Assembly (NCBI GenBank): GCA_016281295.1
Contig: JAEEII010000001.1
Location: forward strand, 1 to 10,909
Direction: 5' to 3'
DNA length: 10,909 bases
From: Bacteroidales bacterium
Lineage (GTDB): Bacteria; Bacteroidota; Bacteroidia; Bacteroidales; F082
The notes under the pieces are model-generated. The model made no database searches. It was not told the DNA's origin and saw only the letters and a program-made list of their open reading frames with translations. A program made the position numbers and the translations under genes. Positions 1 through 7,195 of this stretch are shown here, piece by piece. Numbering within the stretch: position 1 is the first letter of the stretch; the number at the start of each line of letters is the position of its first letter.

Positions 1-2
1 CC

Positions 3-581
3 TATCCATCACATTATTTCGTTCTTCTTATAGCCGGCGGATGCAGTGATAAAGGGCGAGAGACATTTTTGCGGAATAATTATAATAATGAGCGATATGG
101 GCTGCCGAATCTCGATATACGGTATGCCGGTTATATCGTTAGATTGGGGAGAGATCTTTTCCGACTTACTGATGTTTTTGTAGGAATGGGAACAGCTTCC
201 ATCAATGCCATTTCTCAAGGATGTATTACGATTAATATTGATCCTAGGAATGATATGCAATGTGCGTCGGGTATTTTCGGTATAGATACGAATAATTTTG
301 CTTACGCTGAGAATGGAAGAACCTATAGTATCTATGACAAGTTGAGAGAGGTTTATTTATTTGATGAGGATGAAAAGAATCGGGTTAGTTCTCTCAGTAG
401 GGATCTTTATGAAGATGAGTTTGAGATCGAAAAATGCTTTGAGAGAATGGACACTATAATCGAGTCGTTCCCGCATGTACATAATAGAAAGTCATTGAGG
501 ACTCCTCTATTTTATAGGCTAATGGCGAGAACATACTTGTTATACATCAGAGTAGTACGCAAGAATAAACAATGGTTTTAA
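3..581 (+). CDS. Glycosyltransferase-like protein, C-terminal part (5' end outside window)
   Basis: The reading frame is open from base 3 to the TAA at 579-581, giving 192 residues with no start needed inside the window; the TTG at 69 is internal, because coding-like sequence (FVLLIAGGCSDKGRE) continues upstream of it. The visible part looks like the C-terminal Rossmann half of a GT-B glycosyltransferase: a hydrophobic strand ending in AGG, then DVFVGMGTASINAISQG, which resembles the nucleotide-sugar-binding segment in which a strand is followed by a helix and a GxP-like turn (here QGCITINID). The C-terminal about 70 residues are charged and helical and end in a basic tail. It is likely to add one sugar to the capsule repeat unit on the cytoplasmic face of the membrane; donor and acceptor cannot be read from the sequence. 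It is followed by a 108-base gap, so it may end one coupled block. The family call is moderate because the N-terminal half is missing. Confidence 0.7.
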   Translation, partial: YPSHYFVLLIAGGCSDKGRETFLRNNYNNERYGLPNLDIRYAGYIVRLGRDLFRLTDVFVGMGTASINAISQGCITINIDPRNDMQCASGIFGIDTNNFAYAENGRTYSIYDKLREVYLFDEDEKNRVSSLSRDLYEDEFEIEKCFERMDTIIESFPHVHNRKSLRTPLFYRLMARTYLLYIRVVRKNKQWF

Positions 582-643
582 GTCTAGAGTCCTGTGTCTT
601 GTGGTGGAGAATGACTGGCTTTAATAGTAATAATATAACTTCC

Positions 644-670
644 GGGTTACCGATTATTTTAGAGTAGCCC
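644..670 (+). other. Possible weak stem-loop in the 582-689 intergenic gap
   Basis: The 108 bases between the left glycosyltransferase and the polymerase gene contain no convincing ORF. GGGTTAC (644-650) can pair with GTAGCCC (664-670), giving seven pairs with one T-G wobble and a 13-base loop. No T-run follows, so it is not a standard intrinsic terminator. The gap is AT-rich around 621-640. It could hold a processing site or an internal promoter, but no clear Bacteroidetes -33/-7 pair (TTTG with TAnnTTTG) was seen. Confidence 0.25.
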
Positions 671-689
671 TTCCTGACAGAGTAGCAAG

Positions 690-1928
690 ATGGAGCATAA
701 ATGCAGTTATACACATGAAACAACTAAGCGCTGGTCAACCGCAGTTGACTACTTAATTTGTATTGCTATTCTGATTCAGTCAGCCCTTGTTATCTTCCAG
801 TATGTATTGATGGGCTTGTATGGTATTGACCCGGAAGGAACTACAATATATCGAGTTGTTCTGACAGCCGTGCCTATGATAATCGCCATCATTCTTGCTT
901 TTATAAGAAAACCGTCGTTATTTATAATTGTCTACTTAATAGCATTGCTTATTCTTTTATTGCATGCTGTCGTTTTTCCTTCGAACTTGCCCTATATTAC
1001 GAAGGAGGGGCTCCGTTTTCTTTTACCTGTCGTTATACCTAGTGCACTATGTTTGATTGCTGTACGCGACATACGGATTGTTGAGCATTCTGCAGTAATT
1101 ATTTCCTGGACGACAGCATTTCTTGTTTTCATTTATGCATTGGCTTTTTTTCGCGGAAAATTTGAGATTGATAGTTATAGCATGGGGTTCTCCTACGGTT
1201 GCTTGTTGCCAATGATGATTTTGTACACGCGGCGAAAAGTCTTTCCCGTTATTGTTAGTCTTATTATTTTTATAATAATTGTTTCTATAGGATCTCGGGG
1301 GGCAGCTATTGTATTTGTTGTTTTTGTCGCTATAGACCTTTTCCTCTCTCGCAGTCGCTTTCGTTGGTTTGCTATCATAGCTAGCGTGCTGATGATCATG
1401 CTTTTACCCCAGTTAGATTCTTTTCTTGATACTATTGGTATTAACTCCCGAACATTAAGGCTTTTAACTGAAGGGGATATTAATTATACGAGTGGACGAG
1501 ATGAGATTTACGATAAAGTCGTTGCAGCAATTAATGAGCATCCTGTTCTTGGTCTTGGCCTTTTTGGAGATCGACGCTATTTAAACGGTGCATATTGTCA
1601 TAATCTTTTTATAGAAATTTATGCTGATTTTGGTATTATATTTGGCACTTTGATTATGTTGATAGGAATTATTGAACTTTTTGTAAGTTACCGTGCCAGC
1701 CGTTTTGGGTATCGTACGATGTGGTTGGTATTTGCACTATCAGGCATCCTACCCTTTATGGCTTCAAGTTCATATTTGATTTATAACCCATTAGCAATAT
1801 TAATCGGTTATTCAGTGCTGGTCAATAATAACTATAAAAAAGAGAGGGGAAATGCTATAGTGGATTTGTCGCACGAAGTACATGATATAAGTCGGCTTCC
1901 TTCTCATCAAAATGAAGATAGGGCATAA
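690..1928 (+). CDS. O-antigen polymerase/ligase-family membrane protein (Wzy-like)
   Basis: This 412-residue protein is mostly hydrophobic, with roughly ten or more predicted membrane helices starting near residue 18. A large non-membrane loop covers about residues 245-310. That loop carries the family signature of Wzy_C/O-antigen ligase proteins: SGRDEIY with Arg270, then NEHPVLGLG, then CHNLFIEIYADFG with His304-Asn305, followed by more helices. In this family the Arg and His residues lie in periplasmic loops and are needed to join lipid-linked repeat units (established for Wzy and WaaL-type enzymes). In a capsule operon, a polymerase that assembles flipped repeat units is more likely than a lipopolysaccharide ligase, but sequence alone does not separate the two. 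The ATG at 690 is the first in frame and has only a weak purine stretch upstream. The C-terminal about 30 residues are polar. The gene is strikingly AT-rich, as Wzy genes often are. The next gene begins 4 bases after its stop. Confidence 0.88.
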   Translation: MEHKCSYTHETTKRWSTAVDYLICIAILIQSALVIFQYVLMGLYGIDPEGTTIYRVVLTAVPMIIAIILAFIRKPSLFIIVYLIALLILLLHAVVFPSNLPYITKEGLRFLLPVVIPSALCLIAVRDIRIVEHSAVIISWTTAFLVFIYALAFFRGKFEIDSYSMGFSYGCLLPMMILYTRRKVFPVIVSLIIFIIIVSIGSRGAAIVFVVFVAIDLFLSRSRFRWFAIIASVLMIMLLPQLDSFLDTIGINSRTLRLLTEGDINYTSGRDEIYDKVVAAINEHPVLGLGLFGDRRYLNGAYCHNLFIEIYADFGIIFGTLIMLIGIIELFVSYRASRFGYRTMWLVFALSGILPFMASSSYLIYNPLAILIGYSVLVNNNYKKERGNAIVDLSHEVHDISRLPSHQNEDRA

Positions 1929-1932
1929 ATCA

Positions 1933-3060
1933 ATGAAATTATTATGTTTATATCAGGTCATGTTCCCATACCGCGTAGGAACATATGAGGCTATCTCAAA
2001 GTTGAATAATGTTGACTTTGAATTATGGCATGGGACGGACGCCCCGAACTCCAAATTGAAAAACTATACAGGTCGGGTCGGTTTCTCTCATAAACAGATC
2101 TTGACTTTTCGTGTGAAGGGGAAAACAAACAATGGAGGTATCAGTATCGTATATCATCCTTTTCTCTTTTTTCGATTGATTAAGCATAAACCTGATGCTA
2201 TTCTGACTGAGGGAGCATCTAGTTTCATCACAGCAACCATAGCTTTTCTGTATAGTAAACTGTTTCGGAAAAAGATTATCTGGTGGTCACTGGGATCATT
2301 GGCGGGAAGGAATTCTACTGGTCTAAGTGGTCTTGTTCATAAATGGATTCGCTTCATGGAATGTCATTGTGATGCTGTTTTCGCATATTCAACACAGGCT
2401 GAATCCTACTTTGAATCAATCGGCGTCAGACCGGAAAGGATATTTAAGGCGGTCAATGTCATCAATACGGAGCCTAAACTCAAAGAGATTAAGAGATCCG
2501 GACAGGTTGTCAAAGATCCTGGGTTTAATATCGTTTTTGTCGGGGCGATAACGCCGCAGAAACAGCTCGAGATCCTGATAGATGCGATAAAAGAATTATC
2601 CGAAAAGTATAGCGATGTTTTTTTGCACATCATAGGGGACGGGACTTACCTCGATGAAATAAAGAAATATGCCTCAATGAATGGGAAAGAGGAACGTGTT
2701 GTTTTTCACGGAAGGGTAACAGAGGGGTTGAACGTGATGCTGAAGAAGTATAGTGTTTTGGCTCTTCCCGGGCTGGGTGGGCTGGCTATTGTTGATGGTA
2801 TGTTGAGCTCTTTGCCCGTAATCTCAGGCCGGGCTGATGGCACTGAATTAGACTTGATCGCCGATGGGGTAAATGGTTTCGTGACAGATATAATAACCAA
2901 GGTATTTCTCCTGGACAAATTAATTTATTTATATGATAATCCAGATGAAGTTTTGAGAATGGGGCAGAATTCTTTTGAACGAATTACTGGTCAATTCTCT
3001 TTTGGCAATTATATGGGTGTATTTGTTTCGTGTTTAAAATCTGTAGGATATGAAGAATAA
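1933..3060 (+). CDS. Family 4-type (GT-B) glycosyltransferase
   Basis: A 375-residue GT-B glycosyltransferase, probably cytoplasmic or membrane-associated, adding a sugar to the lipid-linked repeat unit. From this start, the N-terminal half opens with KLLCLYQVMFPYRVGTYEAI. The C-terminal half begins near residue 195 with NIVFVGAITPQKQLEILIDA, a typical glycos_transf_1 opening, then LHIIGDGTYLDEIKKY and VVFHGRVTEG. The donor-binding segment is PGLGGLAIVDGM then LPVISG. The usual E-x7-E pair is replaced by Gly280 and Asp288, a variant with precedent in relatives that carry a PGxxGL motif. I chose ATG 1933, 4 bases after the upstream stop and with an AGGG about 10 bases ahead; ATG 1912 in the same frame would add seven residues and overlap the polymerase gene by 17 bases. 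The 3' end overlaps the next gene by 11 bases, suggesting coupled translation. The sugar specificity is unknown. Confidence 0.87.
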   Translation: MKLLCLYQVMFPYRVGTYEAISKLNNVDFELWHGTDAPNSKLKNYTGRVGFSHKQILTFRVKGKTNNGGISIVYHPFLFFRLIKHKPDAILTEGASSFITATIAFLYSKLFRKKIIWWSLGSLAGRNSTGLSGLVHKWIRFMECHCDAVFAYSTQAESYFESIGVRPERIFKAVNVINTEPKLKEIKRSGQVVKDPGFNIVFVGAITPQKQLEILIDAIKELSEKYSDVFLHIIGDGTYLDEIKKYASMNGKEERVVFHGRVTEGLNVMLKKYSVLALPGLGGLAIVDGMLSSLPVISGRADGTELDLIADGVNGFVTDIITKVFLLDKLIYLYDNPDEVLRMGQNSFERITGQFSFGNYMGVFVSCLKSVGYEE

Positions 3061-3520
3061 TGCCCCGCTTTCCGTATACCGTTTCAGTCATTGGTTATAT
3101 AGACATAAATTGCGGAGGATCTCTAAATGCGTCGATTGGACCAATCGCTTTTTGTTCGGATGCTGGTGCCCAGGCACAGCTGTTATAGGACATGATTGCA
3201 GAATCGGCTATTGGGGTGGGGCGACCGTGATCCATTCGCATGCCGTCATTGGGGATAGATGTTTGATCGCTCAAGGGGTTACAATAGGCCGTAATTTCGG
3301 TGATGAGAAAGTACCCGTAATAGGAAATGATGTTTATATCGGAGCGGGGAGCGTGATTTTTGGGGAAATCAGCATTGGGAATAACGTGATAATCGGTGCG
3401 AACTCTGTCGTTAACAAATCGATACCAGATAATTGCACGGTCGCAGGGAATCCATTTCGCATTTTGAAAGATAATCGAAAGGAAACATATTACGAATTAG
3501 ATAATAAGAAAAAACCTTGA
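3050..3520 (+). CDS. Hexapeptide-repeat (left-handed beta-helix) acetyltransferase, serine-acetyltransferase-like
   Basis: This 156-residue protein has a basic N-terminal segment of about 35 residues followed by hexapeptide repeats of the [IV]G-x4 type: TAVIGHDCRIG, SHAVIGDRCLIAQGVTIG, PVIGNDVYIGAGSVIFGEISIGNNVIIGANSVV. It ends with the AGNPFRIL element common to this superfamily. The insert between coils (NFGDEKVP, about residues 83-90) and the His pair at 62 and 64 fit the serine-acetyltransferase-like subgroup, where a His activates the acceptor hydroxyl and acetyl-CoA is the donor. It is much shorter than true CysE and lacks that enzyme's N-terminal helical domain, so O-acetylation of a sugar in the polysaccharide is more likely than cysteine synthesis. 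The start overlaps the preceding gene by 11 bases, and its TGA overlaps the next start (TTGA), so it lies inside a coupled run. The active form is probably a trimer. Confidence 0.87.
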   Translation: MKNNAPLSVYRFSHWLYRHKLRRISKCVDWTNRFLFGCWCPGTAVIGHDCRIGYWGGATVIHSHAVIGDRCLIAQGVTIGRNFGDEKVPVIGNDVYIGAGSVIFGEISIGNNVIIGANSVVNKSIPDNCTVAGNPFRILKDNRKETYYELDNKKKP

Positions 3521-5379
3521 ATGGCCTGATTCAGTTATTGAAGAGCAAGAGTCTTCGTTATATTGCTTTCCGCTCTTTCTACGAATTCGCCCGCAGGATA
3601 GGTATGCTGGAAAGAAAATACCCAACATCGTTAAAACCAGTACCTATCCCTACGCTTGCAGAATGGCGTGGAAGGGGAGGCGTTTGGTTTTTTGATGACA
3701 GGGATACTGTTATCGTTGACAGAATCCAGTCAATTGTTTTGAAGGAAAAGATAGGACATATCCTGAAAGGTGATGTTCTTTTTTTCAGCAAGACATGGAC
3801 GCCGTTGGGTCTGGACTATGATTGGGTGACGAATCCTGAGACCGGCTATAAGTATGATGCACATCAGCATTGGACGAAAGTGAATGATTTCTCAGAAGAG
3901 GCAGGAGATATTAAGTTTGTGTGGGAAAAATCACGATTCTCATGGCTGCTGACGGTTTGCCGGTATGATTACCACTTTAATGAAGACCATGCTGAGTTTG
4001 CAATAGGGCAGATTCTGGACTGGATAGAAAAGAATCCGCTGAACTGTGGACCTAACTATAAGTGCAGTCAGGAGACAAGCATCAGAATCCTGAACTGGCT
4101 GTTCGCGCTCAATTTCTATAGAAATTGCGAGGCTTTGACCGAAGATCGATGGAAGACCATCATGACCTCTATCTATTGGCAGACTGATCATGTGATGAAG
4201 AATATCAACTTTTCGCTAATAGCCGTACGAAACAATCATGCACTGACAGAGACATTGACACTGTTTCTGATGGGCTTGATGTTCCCGATGTTGAAAGGGG
4301 CCTCGAAATGGAAGAAGAGGGGCAAGCGTTTGTTTGAACAGGAAATTAACTACCAGATAGAAGATGACGGTACGTTTATTCAGGACTCGATGAATTATCA
4401 CAGGGTGGTGATTCAACTGCTGACATACGCTATCGCTTTGGCTGACAGGCATGGAGTGATGTTTAGTGACATCGTGTATGAGAAGGCGTATAAGTCAGTT
4501 AACTTTCTTTATCAGTGCCAGGAACCAACGGATGGTCGGCTGCCAAACTATGGTGCCAATGATGGTGCCTTATTCTTTCCATTATCGGATGCAGACTATA
4601 GGGATTATAGACCTCAACTGGACGCTTTGCATCGGTTGTTGACAGGGAAGCCTCTATATGGGGATTGTTTTGAAGATGCACTGTGGGTAACATCAGATGT
4701 GCCGTCATCAAGGAAAGCCTATCCCTTAATAGAAATGAAACATGGATTAGTCGCGTTTACGAAAAGTGGCTATTATTTGATTCGAGAAAAAGAAACTCTG
4801 ACTTTTTTTAGGTGTGGCTTATTCAAGAATAACGGCAGTAGAGACCAGCTTCACGTGGACGTGTGGTATAAGGGTGAGAACGTTTTGTTTGATGGCGGCT
4901 CGTATATGTATAATACCGATAACGATATCGTGAGATATTTCGCAGGTACGGAGTCTCATAACACCGTCATGCTTGGTGATAACGACCAGATGCAGAAGGG
5001 AACACGGTTTATGTGGTTCTATCCTCCGACAGTCAGGATTGTCGAATTAAAGGAAGAGGACTCTTATTATCTCCTTGAGGGAGTAGTTGAGGCTTTTAAG
5101 CATTTAGGGAAAGGCATTATGATTCGCCGTTCGGTTAAAAAAAAGAAGGAGAGTGCGGAATGGGTAATAACTGATTCGATTGAAGGGGCTCCAGAAAGCC
5201 TTCTGAGGAGACAGTTGTGGCATACGAATACCGAAAAAATATCTTTTGAATCGGTCGGTGATAGAAAAGAAAAAGAAGGATGGTATTCTGGGTATTATGG
5301 TGTGAAAGACGCTACATGCCAGATTGAGTTTACTACAAATAGGAATATAATAACTACTACGATAAGGTTATTTCAATGA
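3517..5379 (+). CDS. Heparinase II/III family protein
   Basis: A 620-residue protein with the two-part architecture of heparinase II/III-like polysaccharide lyases. The N-terminal alpha/alpha toroid covers about residues 90-385 and contains RNNHALTETL (Asn239, Asn240, His241, Glu245) and SMNYHR (Tyr294, His295). The C-terminal beta-sandwich contains DQLHVDVWYKG (His446, Asp448), LFDGGSYMYN and TESHNTVMLGDNDQ (His481, Asn482). Known members cleave uronic-acid-containing glycans by beta-elimination using Asn, Tyr and His residues. Here the N-terminus (LIQLLKSKSLRYIAFRSFYEF) is basic and shows no signal peptide, unlike secreted degradative lyases. Family members inside capsule operons are common, but their role is not well defined. 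The start is TTG at 3517, overlapping the upstream TGA; stops at 3502 and 3505 exclude earlier starts, and the next ATG (3604) would remove residues that look conserved. The 3' end overlaps the next start as ATGA. Confidence 0.88.
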   Translation: MNGLIQLLKSKSLRYIAFRSFYEFARRIGMLERKYPTSLKPVPIPTLAEWRGRGGVWFFDDRDTVIVDRIQSIVLKEKIGHILKGDVLFFSKTWTPLGLDYDWVTNPETGYKYDAHQHWTKVNDFSEEAGDIKFVWEKSRFSWLLTVCRYDYHFNEDHAEFAIGQILDWIEKNPLNCGPNYKCSQETSIRILNWLFALNFYRNCEALTEDRWKTIMTSIYWQTDHVMKNINFSLIAVRNNHALTETLTLFLMGLMFPMLKGASKWKKRGKRLFEQEINYQIEDDGTFIQDSMNYHRVVIQLLTYAIALADRHGVMFSDIVYEKAYKSVNFLYQCQEPTDGRLPNYGANDGALFFPLSDADYRDYRPQLDALHRLLTGKPLYGDCFEDALWVTSDVPSSRKAYPLIEMKHGLVAFTKSGYYLIREKETLTFFRCGLFKNNGSRDQLHVDVWYKGENVLFDGGSYMYNTDNDIVRYFAGTESHNTVMLGDNDQMQKGTRFMWFYPPTVRIVELKEEDSYYLLEGVVEAFKHLGKGIMIRRSVKKKKESAEWVITDSIEGAPESLLRRQLWHTNTEKISFESVGDRKEKEGWYSGYYGVKDATCQIEFTTNRNIITTTIRLFQ

Positions 5380-6587
5380 AAGTAATATATTTTGCAGAGC
5401 ATTTTGATACACCTGTCACAGGTGGTGCCTTGCGCCCGTATCAGATGGCAAAGAGGCTGATACAGAAAGGTCATCAGGTTACAATGGTGTGCGGTGGAGA
5501 CCATAAGAGACTCGGGTTGTCAGCTACGAGCAAAAATATATATCGTGGTGACATTGACGGTATAGATGTCGTTCAGATCTCGCTTCCTTACTCGAACAAA
5601 GACAGCGTTGGCAAACGAGCTGTTATTTTCCTGAAGTTTGCCAGAAAAGCCGTCGGGTTGGCATTGAAAGAGGACTATGACCTGCTGTTTGCCACTAGCA
5701 CGCCGCTAACAGATGGTCTGCCCGGCATTGCGGCTAAATGGTTCCGCAGGAAGAAGTTCGTCTTCGAGGTGCGAGATCTTTGGCCGGAACTACCCAAGGC
5801 TTTGGGGATGAAGAATCCGTTCTTCCTATGGGGCATGAGTGTGCTGGAGAAGCGCAGTTACCATGCCGCTGATGCCTGTATCGGGCTTTCGCCCGGAATA
5901 TGCGAAGGTATCCGCCGTCGTAGCCAGAAAGGCAAACCCATCGCAATGGTGCCCAATGGATGTGACTTGGATTTGTTCGCACCATCGGATGAGAAGCCTG
6001 ATGCTATCGCCGGAGTAAAAGCAACTGACATAGTTGCGGTCTTTACCGGAGCCCATGGTATCGCCAATGGTTTGGATGCGGTACTGGATATGGCTGCGGT
6101 GTTGAAACGCCGTGGCCGAAATGATGTGAAGATGGTGTTCGTTGGAGAAGGGAAAATGAGACAGCACCTGATGGATCGTGCGGAGAAAGAGGAGTTGGGC
6201 AACTGCATTTTCTTAGGGCAGATGCCCAAGAAGGAACTGAATGAGGTGATGAAGCGTGCCGACATTGGACTGATGGTCCTGGCCAATGTGCCTGCTTTCT
6301 ATTATGGCACCTCGCCCAATAAGTTCTTCGATTATATTGCTTCCGGTCTTCCTGTGGTGAACAACTATCCAGGCTGGTTGGCTGATATGATTAATGAAAA
6401 TCGATGCGGCATCGCCGTAGAGCCAGAAAACGCTGATGCATTTGCTGATGCTGTTATTAAATTGGCGGAGAACCCAGTGTTACGAAAAGAATGTGGCAAG
6501 AACGGAAGGGCCTTGGCAGAACGAGAGTTCGCGAGAGATTTGTTGGGGGGCAAGTTTGTGGAGTTCCTGGAGCAAACGGCAAAATGA
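5376..6587 (+). CDS. WbuB-like family 4 glycosyltransferase
   Basis: This 403-residue GT-B enzyme probably transfers an amino sugar or deoxyhexose to a lipid-linked acceptor on the cytoplasmic side. The N-terminal acceptor domain shows the WbuB-type opening (YFAEHFDTP..GG..RPYQMAKRLIQKGHQVTMVCGG), in which a glycine-rich loop precedes a helix. The linker strand carries EVRDLWPELPKALG (from residue 131), typical of WbuB-like enzymes. The donor domain contains AVFTGAHGIANGLDAVLDMA, VFVGEGKMRQHL and FLGQMPKKELNEVM, then SPNKFFDYIASGLPVV (Ser313 to Asp320), the local equivalent of the E-x7-E donor-binding segment. The ATG sits in an ATGA overlap with the heparinase-like gene, which fixes the start. 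The next gene follows after 6 bases. WbuB of Escherichia coli O26 moves N-acetyl-fucosamine, but the sugar used here cannot be inferred. GC content is higher than in the upstream genes. Confidence 0.9.
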   Translation: MKVIYFAEHFDTPVTGGALRPYQMAKRLIQKGHQVTMVCGGDHKRLGLSATSKNIYRGDIDGIDVVQISLPYSNKDSVGKRAVIFLKFARKAVGLALKEDYDLLFATSTPLTDGLPGIAAKWFRRKKFVFEVRDLWPELPKALGMKNPFFLWGMSVLEKRSYHAADACIGLSPGICEGIRRRSQKGKPIAMVPNGCDLDLFAPSDEKPDAIAGVKATDIVAVFTGAHGIANGLDAVLDMAAVLKRRGRNDVKMVFVGEGKMRQHLMDRAEKEELGNCIFLGQMPKKELNEVMKRADIGLMVLANVPAFYYGTSPNKFFDYIASGLPVVNNYPGWLADMINENRCGIAVEPENADAFADAVIKLAENPVLRKECGKNGRALAEREFARDLLGGKFVEFLEQTAK

Positions 6588-6593
6588 GTAGAG

Positions 6594-7181
6594 ATGCTTT
6601 ACAAATTAGCACATATAATTAAAGACAGATTTCCTTTTGTTTGGGATGTCGTGGAGAAAGTGAATGAATGGTTGTTTGTGATGCGGTATGGACGGAAAAC
6701 GAAACGTATCACGGTTAAGGCAGTACCCGATGGGTATGAACTGAAGCACTTACGGGATGTCCCTGCTGAGAGAATTGAGGCATTCTTCGCGCATCAGCCC
6801 AAGGAGGCTTTTTCCTATTTCCGTCCGCATCCATTTGACAAGAAGAGCATTGTGCGGTTGCAGAAGAACGGCTCGTATCTGGCCTACTTGCTGATTGATA
6901 AGTTAAACGGACAGATTGCGGGATATTGCTTTAATAGGTGTTTTTTCCAGGGGAGGGGATTCCGAGGAAGAATGGTGGATATAGACTATCGAGGGAAAAG
7001 GCTTGGAACGGCGATGAACAGGATACTGAATGAGGTTGGTTTTGGCATTGGGCTGAGACTTTTCGAATCGGTGTCTAAGGATAATGTGGCATCATACCGT
7101 TCGGCCTTGTCGGCCAGTAATGTCAGGGTAGTTGAGGAGATGGACAATCATGAACTTTTTCTAGAAATTTTGCCAGATTAA
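6594..7181 (+). CDS. GNAT-like N-acetyltransferase
   Basis: This 195-residue protein is probably an acetyl-CoA-dependent acyltransferase. After a basic, partly hydrophobic leader of about 40 residues, residues 50-193 fit the GNAT fold. A strand (GSYLAYLLI) is followed by a beta turn and IAGYCFNRCFF, then VDIDYRGKRLGTAMNRIL, which resembles motif A, where the backbone binds the CoA pyrophosphate. The usual R-x-x-G-x-G/A reads RGKRLG, with Arg in place of the first Gly, so CoA binding may differ slightly. LRLFESVSKDNVASYRSAL matches the later segment in which an Asn-containing loop precedes helix alpha4. The target may be the 4-amino group of a sugar made in this pathway, but this is inference. 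The ATG at 6594 follows the upstream TGA by 6 bases; the ATG at 6584 is in another frame and ends after 12 codons. It is the last intact gene before the pseudogene, whose ATG lies 14 bases downstream. Confidence 0.75.
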   Translation: MLYKLAHIIKDRFPFVWDVVEKVNEWLFVMRYGRKTKRITVKAVPDGYELKHLRDVPAERIEAFFAHQPKEAFSYFRPHPFDKKSIVRLQKNGSYLAYLLIDKLNGQIAGYCFNRCFFQGRGFRGRMVDIDYRGKRLGTAMNRILNEVGFGIGLRLFESVSKDNVASYRSALSASNVRVVEEMDNHELFLEILPD

Positions 7182-7195
7182 TCATTGCTATTGGT

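Noticed and set aside
1912..1932. Upstream ATG for the GT4-type gene
   Set aside because: It would add seven polar residues before the expected first strand and overlap the polymerase gene by 17 bases; ATG 1933 is a better fit, although 1912 is not excluded.
3521..3523. ATG as start of the heparinase-like gene
   Set aside because: It is in a different frame from that protein.
5734..6286. Long reverse-strand ORFs (up to 142 codons) over the WbuB-like gene
   Set aside because: They overlap one another and a clearly real + strand glycosyltransferase, and their translations show no recognisable domain.
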